NCBI GenBank assembly: GCA_038087035.1
Contig: CP051187.1
Span: forward strand, 3,415,001 to 3,479,000
Direction of reading: 5' to 3'
DNA length: 64,000 nucleotides
Origin: Gloeotrichia echinulata CP02
GTDB taxonomy: Bacteria > Cyanobacteriota > Cyanobacteriia > Cyanobacteriales > Nostocaceae
A model generated the notes under the pieces. It searched no databases. It saw nothing but the letters and a program-made list of their open reading frames with translations, and was not told the DNA's origin. This document shows, in pieces, positions 1-6,450 of the stretch; within the stretch, counting starts at the first letter, position 1; the number at the start of each line of letters is the position of its first letter. The position numbers were made by a program, and so were the translations under genes.

Positions 1-2
1 TT

Positions 3-1178
3 AGAAATAAAGCGGTTCGCTACTGGATGGATAACCAAGGGGTTGGTAAGGCTGACTTATATAAGCTGTGCAAGGACTTAGCACTTGAATTTGACTTTGC
101 TTTAAAGTTAAATTCCGCAGCGCGTCAAGCCAGTGCCGAAAGAGCTTGGGCTGCTATCTCAAGTTTCTATAAACGTTGTAAAAAGCAGGAGAAGAAGAAA
201 GGTTATCCCAAGTTTAAAAAGCATTGTCGCTCTGTAGAATATAAAGTATCAGGCTGGAAACTATCTGATGATTGCAAGATTATTACTTTCACGGATGGCT
301 TTAAAGTTGGGTCTTTATCTGTATTCTGCAATTCAGCCACGCGAGAAGACCTTCATAGACTTAAAATTAATCGTGTCCGGGTAATCAGAAGGGCGGATGG
401 GTATTATGCCCAATTCTGTTTTGACGCTGACCGTAAAGAAGTTGGGGAATTCACTGGCAATGTCGTTGGGTTAGATTTAGGGTTAAAATATTTCACTAAA
501 GACCAAAATGATAATGTTGTAATTTATCCCCAATTCTTGAGAAAGTCTGAGCGTAGACTAGCCAAGGCTCAGAAACGGTTGAGCAAAAAGTTTGTTAAAG
601 GTAAAAAACCTCAGTCAATTAATTATCACAAGTCGCGGAAACGATTAGGTAAAGTTCATCTAAAAATCCAAAGACAGCGTAAAGATTGGGCTATAAAGCA
701 AGCTCGATGCGTAGTGACATCTAACGATGTCGTCGTATATGTTCGGCGAAGCCGTTGCCGAAGGCTAGATTTGAAGATTGCGAACATGGTCAAAAATCAT
801 CATTTGGCTAAATCGATTTCTGACGCTAGTTGGTATCAGTTCACTCAATGGCTAGACTACTACGGAAAAATCTGGGATAAGGTAGTGGTAGCAGTAACGC
901 CCGCTTACACCTCCCAAGATTGCTCTAATTGTGGACATAGGGTGAAAAAGTCACTCAGCACCCGAACTCATTCATGTTATAACTGTGGGGTTGAAATATG
1001 CCGTGATACGAACGCGGCAATTAATATCCTCAAAAAAGGAATGAAGATATTAGGAGTTGAGTGGCAAAACAACAGTACCCAAGGGCATTGGGAATCTGCA
1101 TCGCCAGATGAAAAGCATGGGGAGAAGACCGCCAATACTATTGATGGGAAACTTAATATAGCAAGCGGATTTCTGTGA
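3..1178 (+). CDS. tnpB: TnpB RNA-guided nuclease, 5'-truncated by window and probably catalytically dead
   Basis: The reading frame is open from base 3, upstream of the first ATG at 27, and aligns with the second TnpB of this window (35778-37025) from the RYWMDN segment onward, so the N-terminus is outside. Visible are the RuvC-I Asp (GLDLGLKYF), a C-terminal zinc ribbon (CSNCG and CYNCG) and the final RuvC Asp (RDTNAA). The RuvC-II Glu, present in the paralogue as AYEDL, is missing: between Tyr and Asp-Leu stand nine residues (VRRSRCRRL) encoded by a palindromic repeat at 741-767. The insertion is in frame, so the protein is full length but should lack nuclease activity. TnpB proteins are RNA-guided DNA nucleases that help maintain IS200/IS605 elements. 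Confidence 0.85.
   Translation, partial: RNKAVRYWMDNQGVGKADLYKLCKDLALEFDFALKLNSAARQASAERAWAAISSFYKRCKKQEKKKGYPKFKKHCRSVEYKVSGWKLSDDCKIITFTDGFKVGSLSVFCNSATREDLHRLKINRVRVIRRADGYYAQFCFDADRKEVGEFTGNVVGLDLGLKYFTKDQNDNVVIYPQFLRKSERRLAKAQKRLSKKFVKGKKPQSINYHKSRKRLGKVHLKIQRQRKDWAIKQARCVVTSNDVVVYVRRSRCRRLDLKIANMVKNHHLAKSISDASWYQFTQWLDYYGKIWDKVVVAVTPAYTSQDCSNCGHRVKKSLSTRTHSCYNCGVEICRDTNAAINILKKGMKILGVEWQNNSTQGHWESASPDEKHGEKTANTIDGKLNIASGFL
741..767. repeat. Palindromic dispersed repeat inserted within tnpB
   Basis: TTCGGC at 742-747 and GCCGAA at 757-762 form inverted arms. Compared with the paralogous tnpB at 35778, the stretch adds a net 24 bases between the Tyr and Asp codons of the RuvC-II motif and replaces the Glu codon. 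Related TTCGGCG/GTAGAGA-type palindromes occur in this window near 2035-2095, 15881-15930 and 53295-53337. Confidence 0.7.
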
Positions 1179-1224
1179 ACCATGAATTAGAATCCCCGTG
1201 CGTTCACGCCGGGGAGTATGTCAA

Positions 1225-1512
1225 CTCTTGACCTTTTTGGAAATGAACGCCTATGATTCGTCCACTGGCTTGAGGCGTAATTGCTACCGTAGACCCCGAT
1301 TGTACATTACCAATCGCCTGCAATTGCACCGGCACGGTTTTTTGGGTGGCGATCGCCACCGTTACTGGTGTTGCTTGCTTCCCCCTACCGCCATCTTTAC
1401 CAGGTTTGTCTGACTTGGTAGCACCGACATGCATAATAATAAAGAAACCCAAGCCCGCCAATAACATCATGCCTAAAATGAGCAACGTAGTAATGCGCTG
1501 GATGTAGCCCAT
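1225..1512 (-). pseudogene. RND efflux membrane-fusion protein (HlyD/AcrA type), N-terminal fragment
   Basis: About 96 residues of an efflux adaptor remain: an N-terminal membrane anchor (roughly residues 8-28), a linker rich in Gly and Lys, and the start of the barrel/biotinyl-lipoyl-like region (VQLQAIGNVQSGSTVAI, then GVHFQKGQE). Family members are about 400 residues, so three quarters are gone. The break coincides exactly with the right end of the tnpB element. In an intact system this periplasmic adaptor links an RND pump to an outer-membrane channel. The start ATG (1510-1512) abuts an RND transporter fragment in the opposite orientation, which indicates rearrangement. Confidence 0.75.
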
Positions 1513-1764
1513 GCTGTCGAAGAACGGGTAACAGAGTTAGCGAAGGCTTTTCCACCCGGAATCAAAGCCGAGTTGGCTTTTGATACCACTCCCTTTGTGG
1601 AAATTTCCTTAGAAGAGGTACTACACACCTTGGTTGAGGCGATAATTCTCGTCGTCTTAGTCATTTTTGTGTTTTTGCAAGACTGGCGCACGACAATTAT
1701 TCCCACCGTGGCGATCCCGGTTTCCTTGGTTGGGACATGCGCGGCTTTGTTAGTTTTAGGTTTT
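1513..1764 (+). pseudogene. RND efflux transporter (AcrB type), internal fragment
   Basis: Some 84 residues correspond to the end of the first periplasmic porter region and transmembrane helices 2-3 of AcrB-like pumps: a FDTTPFV motif, then VEAIILVVLVIFVFLQ and IIPTVAIPVSLVGT. Similarity stops after VLGF at about 1764, where unrelated DNA with an IS-like hairpin begins. The family is over 1,000 residues, so this is a small relic. It abuts the start of the adaptor fragment head to head, whereas such genes normally lie in the same direction, so at least one inversion or deletion happened here. Confidence 0.75.
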
Positions 1765-2204
1765 GAACGCACCCCATCTAAATCGGAGATTATAGATGGG
1801 GATTCTTACGCTATGCAGCTTTTAGACTACGCAGCGTTCCCAGAGTTACTGGCGTTCTCAGTGTGTCGTTAGAGGATGTTTGAAAAGTCCGGTTTCATGT
1901 GTCCTGGCGATTAGAAATCGCGGCTACACAGACAAAACCTGCACTTCTCTGCGTTCGCGCAGCGTGTCGCAGACAGACGCTACGCGAACGACAAGCTCAG
2001 TGACCACCTCCGCAGGTTGGAAAAACCTTCTCTACGTAGCCTTCGGCGTCGAAGACAGACGCTACGCGTAGCCTTCGGCGCTCGTAGAGAAAATATTGTG
2101 TTAGTCCACGGAGGTGGACTTTGCTTGTGTAGTTGTCACCTTCATTCGCCCAAAACTTTTCAAACATCCTCTTAGACAATGCGAAACTTGTTCAGTCGGG
2201 GGAG
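1765..2204. mobile_element. Probable decayed IS200/IS605-like relic, interrupted by a MITE
   Basis: A hairpin (CCCCATCTA at 1772-1780, TAGATGGGG at 1793-1801) lies just after the RND break. The stretch ends GGGGGAGTGTCAA at 2192-2204, resembling the GGGGAGTATGTCAA right ends of the intact tnpB elements in this window. No coding sequence is recognisable in between, and a MITE occupies 1872-2171. The identity rests on the end sequences only. Confidence 0.35.
1872..2171. mobile_element. MITE, family 1 (300 bp), TTA target duplication
   Basis: Terminal inverted repeats are GAGGATGTTTGAAAAGT at the left (from 1872) and its complement ending at 2171, with TTA on both sides (1869-1871 and 2172-2174). 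No transposase is encoded. A shorter relative lies at 33309-33464 in the opposite orientation and shares the subterminal segment containing GTGTAGTTGTCACCTT. The middle of this copy (about 1945-2095) is additional palindromic dispersed repeat DNA. A 3-bp TNA-type duplication fits some IS5-group transposases, which is an inference. Confidence 0.8.
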
Positions 2205-2206
2205 TG

Positions 2207-4330
2207 TCAACATCCCAAAATGTGATAGAGATCTGGTTCAAATGTTCCGTGCATCGTCAAAACTAGAGCGTCGATTAAGGCTTTGGCTTTAAGCAGGGTT
2301 TCTTGAAACTCCATTTCCGGCTCAGAAAGGGCGATAATTCCGCCACCGATACCAATCGAGGTTTGATCAGCAGTCAAAACAGCAGTCCGAATGACAATAT
2401 TCAAATCGGCTGAACCATTCAAGCCTAAAAAGCCGATCGCCCCAGAATACACTCCCCGCGCCTCTTGTTCTAGTCGGTCGATAATTTGCATGGTGCGGAT
2501 TTTGGGCGCACCGGTCATCGATCCCCCTGGAAATGACGCCCGCACGCAATCCACGGCTTGTAGGTCTTTTCGCAATCGCCCCCGTACCGTTGTCACCAGC
2601 TGATGTACTGTTGTATAGGTTTCTACATTCATTAATTGTGGTACGTGAACACTACCAACTTCACAGACTCGTCCTAAATCATTGCGTAACAGATCGACAA
2701 TCATCAGATTTTCAGCCCGGTCTTTTTCGCTGTTGCGTAGCTTTTCCCGTAGGACAAAATCTTCTTCGGGGGTTTTTCCTCGCGGTAGGGTTCCTTTTAT
2801 GGGCTTAGTTTCTACCCATCCTTGGCGATCAATCCGTAGAAATCGTTCTGGAGATGAGCAGGCGATCGCCAGATCACCAAAGCGCAAAAATGCCGAGTAA
2901 GGAGCGGGATTGATTTTACGTAATGTGCGATAGAACGTCAATGGGTCAGGGGTAACATCGCTGTGAAGCTGATTCGTCAAGCAAACTTGATAGGTTTCCC
3001 CTTCGTGAATTTCGTCCAAGCACTGGTGAATATCTTGGATGTAATTTTGGTAAGTACGACTTAACCGGAACTTAACTGGTTGAGAATTTTCCTGGGGTGC
3101 TAGGGAAGAAACAGAACCTAGATTTTCTAGTTGTTGTTGGATAGTATCAAACCAAGTTTCTACCTGTTCTGTTTGTCCTTTTTTGATTAATTGTAGCAAA
3201 TAAATACACTGTTCTTGGTGATCGATGATAATCATGCGATCTGCAAGTAAGAAAATAGCATCGGGTAAAGGTGAGGAATGGACTAATTGCGCTCCACACT
3301 CTGCTTTAAGTTCATAGCCAAAATAGCCAACAAAACCACAGTTAAAATCAAATGGTAACTCATCAGCTTGACAACTTCGGCTGTGAATTTCTCGTTTGAG
3401 AAACTCGAAAATACTTTCGCTGCGACGGGTCACGCTATCTGACTCTGTGATCATGAGTTCTTGCGTTTTGGTATGGTAACGTACCAATAGGCTGTTTGCT
3501 CCATTTCCATCACCCATAAAAGAGAAGCGCGACAGACCAGGTTCCACACGATTACTGTCTAACCAAAAGCCATTTGTTGCTTGCTCAAACAAATTGACAA
3601 ATATTTGTTCTGTATCCGGGCAAATATTTAGTTTGCGTGTGTGAAGTTCAAACTTTTCGGACTGTTCTTGGTTGGGTTCATCTATGGAAGGACTAAGAGA
3701 TCCATATCCTGTCCAATACTGCTTTACTGAACTTCTTGACGATTTCTCGGTAAATTGCAGCGTCATATCTCTAAAGTTTTCTAATAATCTTCGTCCATAT
3801 TCTGTACAAATAGACTCTGGGTGAAACTGCACACCCCAAAAAGGTAGATGTCTATGACGTAATCCCATCACCAGTCCTTCTTCTGTCCAAGCAATTTTTT
3901 CTAGACATTCAGGTAGTTCATCAGCAACTAATAAAGAGTGATAGCGCACTACAGAAAACTGACTGGGAATGCCTTGGAATAATTCTGAATCATTATGATA
4001 AATTTTACTGAGTCTACCATGTCGAACTTCTGGTGCATGAATCACCTTTCCACCATGTAGATAGCCAAGTCCTTGATGTCCTAGACACACTCCCAGCAAA
4101 GGTACATCCACATTTTCAATTATCTGTCGGGAGACTCCAAAATCTGTTGACCTTTCTGGACGACCTGGCCCTGGAGAAATCACAATATTTTCAAATGCTA
4201 TTTCTCTCAATTCATTCCAGTTTAGTTGATCATTCCGAATTACCAGAGGTAGATCACCATTTACCTCGGCAATCATCTGGTAAAGATTGAAGGTATAAGA
4301 GTCATAGTTATCAATAATTAATGTTTGCAT
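2207..4330 (-). CDS. pabAB: Bifunctional aminodeoxychorismate synthase (PabA-PabB fusion)
   Basis: This enzyme converts chorismate and glutamine to 4-amino-4-deoxychorismate for p-aminobenzoate and folate synthesis. Residues 1-195 are a class I glutamine amidotransferase (IDNYDSYTFN, oxyanion SPGPGRP, nucleophile in GVCLGHQ, His/Glu in FHPES). Residues about 230-700 are the chorismate-binding PabB part with PIKGTLPRG near residue 511 and GGSMTGAPK. Lys in PIKGT is typical of PabB, whereas TrpE has Ala, so anthranilate synthase is less likely. The 707-residue length suits the fused form. No clear ribosome binding site precedes the ATG; a 50-unit heptamer array starts only nine bases upstream. 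The stop TGA is formed by the GTCAA end of the IS-like relic, so the last residues may be shorter than or different from the ancestral tail. Confidence 0.9.
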   Translation of the reverse strand: MQTLIIDNYDSYTFNLYQMIAEVNGDLPLVIRNDQLNWNELREIAFENIVISPGPGRPERSTDFGVSRQIIENVDVPLLGVCLGHQGLGYLHGGKVIHAPEVRHGRLSKIYHNDSELFQGIPSQFSVVRYHSLLVADELPECLEKIAWTEEGLVMGLRHRHLPFWGVQFHPESICTEYGRRLLENFRDMTLQFTEKSSRSSVKQYWTGYGSLSPSIDEPNQEQSEKFELHTRKLNICPDTEQIFVNLFEQATNGFWLDSNRVEPGLSRFSFMGDGNGANSLLVRYHTKTQELMITESDSVTRRSESIFEFLKREIHSRSCQADELPFDFNCGFVGYFGYELKAECGAQLVHSSPLPDAIFLLADRMIIIDHQEQCIYLLQLIKKGQTEQVETWFDTIQQQLENLGSVSSLAPQENSQPVKFRLSRTYQNYIQDIHQCLDEIHEGETYQVCLTNQLHSDVTPDPLTFYRTLRKINPAPYSAFLRFGDLAIACSSPERFLRIDRQGWVETKPIKGTLPRGKTPEEDFVLREKLRNSEKDRAENLMIVDLLRNDLGRVCEVGSVHVPQLMNVETYTTVHQLVTTVRGRLRKDLQAVDCVRASFPGGSMTGAPKIRTMQIIDRLEQEARGVYSGAIGFLGLNGSADLNIVIRTAVLTADQTSIGIGGGIIALSEPEMEFQETLLKAKALIDALVLTMHGTFEPDLYHILGC

Positions 4331-4339
4331 ACAAAATTA

Positions 4340-4689
4340 AATGAGTAATGAGTAATGAGTAATGAGTAATGAGTAATGAGTAATGAGTAATGAGTAATGA
4401 GTAATGAGTAATGAGTAATGAGTAATGAGTAGTGAGTAATGAGTAATGAGTAATGAGTAATGAGTAATGAGTAATGAGTAGTGAGTAATGAGTAATGAGT
4501 AATGAGTAATGAGTAATGAGTAATGAGTAATGAGTAATGAGTAGTGAGTAATGAGTAGTGAGTAATGAGTAATGAGTAGTGAGTAATGAGTAATGAGTAA
4601 TGAGTAATGAGTAATGAGTAATGAGTAGTGAGTAATGAGTAATGAGTAATGAGTAATGAGTAGTGAGTAATGAGTAGTGAGTAATGAGT
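4340..4689. repeat. STRR array: heptamer AATGAGT, 50 units
   Basis: Exactly 350 bp in phase, 50 copies of AATGAGT with scattered AGTGAGT variants. It begins nine bases upstream of the pabAB start and would lie in that gene's 5' leader or promoter. The same heptamer recurs at about 5057-5095 (complement) and 39497-39566. Heptanucleotide tandem repeats of this type are a known hallmark of heterocystous cyanobacteria. Confidence 0.97.
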
Positions 4690-4749
4690 GGATTATTTTT
4701 TATTTTTCTTTCAACTTGTTGATTGAAGTTGTTAATATCTTAATAATTT

Positions 4750-5046
4750 AGGACTTACGCATTGACAAAAAACACAAAATATGGGCTGCAAAAACCGGAG
4801 ATGTCGTAATAGTCTGTCAATTTTGTTTTGAGGGATTTTTGGTAGTGTGAGCGTCTCGCTCACGCGGGCAAGATGCCCGCACTACAGTCCATCATTTTTA
4901 TCTTGACAGAGTAGTAGGGGTAAAGCGCATTGCTAAACCCCTACAACGCGGGTCTGTTTACCATCAAAGTAATAATTAATCAAAGCCTGAAACAACGTAT
5001 TTTGGTAAATGCATACCATGCCAAATTTGTACAGTGCGTAAGTCCT
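4750..5046. mobile_element. MITE, family 2, containing a copy of the 69-bp hairpin element
   Basis: The ends are perfect 12-bp inverted repeats AGGACTTACGCA (4750-4761) and TGCGTAAGTCCT (5035-5046). If the terminus is taken as GGACTT, TA flanks both sides, as expected for an IS630/Tc1-like target. Inside, about 4815-4912, is one copy in reverse orientation of the double-hairpin unit amplified at 34824-35237, with its own CTGTCAA-type ends. The element is non-coding; the reading frames across it are low-complexity chance frames. Confidence 0.65.
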
Positions 5047-5056
5047 ATAATTATTT

Positions 5057-5095
5057 CATTACTCATTACTCATTACTCATTACTTATTACTCACT
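5057..5095. repeat. Short heptamer array (complement of AATGAGT)
   Basis: About five ACTCATT-type units, the reverse complement of the large array at 4340-4689, lie directly after the MITE. The arrays thus flank the MITE in inverted orientation. Confidence 0.8.
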
Positions 5096-5299
5096 CAACA
5101 TATCTTGTAGCCGAGAGTAGGATTACCACTCAAATCCTACTCTCCGTACGCATCTGCCCGGAGAGTAGGTACTTCTCCCTATCTCTGATAAGCCTCATTT
5201 ATATCTCACATAAGCTTTTTTTTGTCAATGCCTGTTGACTATTTGTAATAATGTTGTTAAAGTAATTTACATAAGTTAACCAAACGGGGCAAGCAAACC

Positions 5300-5470
5300 A
5301 TGTATACCACCATCAACGAAAACGGCATCCTCAACAACTACGCAAGTGAACCCGAAATTTACTATGCTGCGTACCCTTCAGATGAACAGCAACGTCGCTA
5401 TGCTTTCCAAGGTGCAGTTGCTGCTATATTCGTCAGCGCTTTGGTGTTATTGGCTTGTGCAATTAACTAA
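5300..5470 (+). CDS. psb34: Psb34, photosystem II assembly small membrane protein (ssl1498 family)
   Basis: A 56-residue protein starting MYTTINENGILNNYA, with a soluble N-terminal half (EPEIYYAAYPS, then QRRYAFQGA) and one C-terminal transmembrane helix (AAIFVSALVLLACAIN). The pattern matches the ssl1498/Psb34 family, whose members bind photosystem II assembly intermediates in the thylakoid. Family length is about 55-60 residues, so it looks complete. It stands alone, about 200 bp downstream of repeat DNA and 180 bp before a rho-independent terminator. Confidence 0.85.
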   Translation: MYTTINENGILNNYASEPEIYYAAYPSDEQQRRYAFQGAVAAIFVSALVLLACAIN

Positions 5471-5651
5471 AATTTTCCTTGGCAATTTTCCTTTGCGAGC
5501 AGGTATATACCAATCCTAAATGACTTACTAATTTGGCACGGTCAAGAGTCAAGGGTCAAAAGTCTGGGTTTTTGGACTCTTGACTTTTGATAACCGCTAC
5601 GAAAACAATATGACACTTGCGGTAAGTCCTAATTAAAAATTCTCCCATCAA

Positions 5652-5677
5652 CCTCAGTTAGACTCTGAGGTTTTTTT
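5652..5677 (+). terminator. Rho-independent terminator, probably of psb34
   Basis: CCTCAG (5652-5657) pairs with CTGAGG (5665-5670) and is followed by seven T residues. It lies between psb34 and the convergent Uma2-like gene. Confidence 0.75.
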
Positions 5678-5703
5678 GTTTTGGATGAGTTTTTTGGGAA
5701 TGC

Positions 5704-6306
5704 CTATGGCATAATATCGTCGAGTTTGAGTTTTAAGTTGGGAAATAGAGAAGAAAAAATAGCATCTCCCAAGCGATATTGTTGCTGCTGATATACGCCA
5801 TTAACTAGGTGACAGATTGTCAAGGTAGACTGTTTAGGATTACCGATAAATTGCAAGCCACCCAAAGCGCGAAAATCTACAATCCAATATTCTGGTATTT
5901 TAATAAAAACATATTCTTCAACTTTTCTGGCATAATCATCCTGCCAATTGGTACTTACAACTTCAGCAACTAACTGAATAGTATTGCCATTACAGATAAT
6001 AGGTTCTTTTTGCCAAAGTGGTTCGTTGCTGAGTTTTATTTTGTCTAGAACAATTACGTCTGGACGCAGTGCTGTTGCTTCAGCAGCAGGTGGTTTAATC
6101 AAACAAGTTTTTGGAATCAGCCAGTTGAAATTAGAACGAAGAATTTCAGCATAAATTCTCCCAGCAATATTTCCAGAAACCTCTTCATGTGGACCTGTTG
6201 GTTCCATATCACGTAGTTCTCCGTCAATGAGTTCGTAACGTGAGTTGTCCCCATACTCGACTAAAAATTGCTCGAAAGTGAGCAGTTTGAGTGGGCTATA
6301 AGTCAT
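5704..6306 (-). CDS. Uma2 family (DUF820) PD-(D/E)XK nuclease-like protein
   Basis: A 200-residue protein with the Uma2 fold signature: N-terminal TFEQFLVEYGDNSRYELIDGEL, central RPDVIVLD, then VAEVVSTNWQDDYARK and YWIVDF. The Asp and Glu-x-x residues fit the PD-(D/E)XK nuclease core. These proteins are strongly amplified in cyanobacteria, and a cellular role is rarely known. Length is normal. It is a single gene, convergent with psb34 and separated from the downstream-facing glycosidase gene by about 140 bp. Nuclease activity is inferred from family membership only. Confidence 0.85.
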   Translation of the reverse strand: MTYSPLKLLTFEQFLVEYGDNSRYELIDGELRDMEPTGPHEEVSGNIAGRIYAEILRSNFNWLIPKTCLIKPPAAEATALRPDVIVLDKIKLSNEPLWQKEPIICNGNTIQLVAEVVSTNWQDDYARKVEEYVFIKIPEYWIVDFRALGGLQFIGNPKQSTLTICHLVNGVYQQQQYRLGDAIFSSLFPNLKLKLDDIMP

Positions 6307-6450
6307 AAATTCATTTTGGTGACAGGAGGTGGTTTTATTTTAACGAACCTGGAAAACAACTCTACTGGGATTGCTTCCAATAAGGTTTAGATAAACCCAC
6401 CTCAAATCTTGCACCTTCTCAATCAGGCTTTTTGGCGTCTAATGTTACCG

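Larger units (their letters stand above)
1..1224 (+). mobile_element. IS200/IS605-type element carrying only tnpB, left part outside window
   Basis: The element is identified by its tnpB gene and by a right-end hairpin (CCCCG at 1194-1198 pairing with CGGGG at 1210-1214) followed by the GTCAA-type terminus that other elements in this window also carry. The left end lies beyond the window. No tnpA is visible. The sequence just after the end (from about 1225) continues into an efflux adaptor gene fragment on the opposite strand, so the element sits inside that gene. In TnpB systems the guide RNA reads through the right end into the flank, so its guide here would correspond to the adaptor gene (inference). 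Confidence 0.8.

Noticed and set aside
1880..2071. 63-residue frame within the first MITE
   Set aside because: Lies entirely in palindromic repeat DNA; no coding features.
2207..4330. Anthranilate synthase (TrpE-TrpG fusion)
   Set aside because: The PIKGT motif with Lys is characteristic of aminodeoxychorismate synthase; TrpE has Ala at that place.
4930..5238. 102-residue frame with ISLLITHYSLLITHS repeats
   Set aside because: Runs across the MITE end and a heptamer array; low-complexity chance frame.
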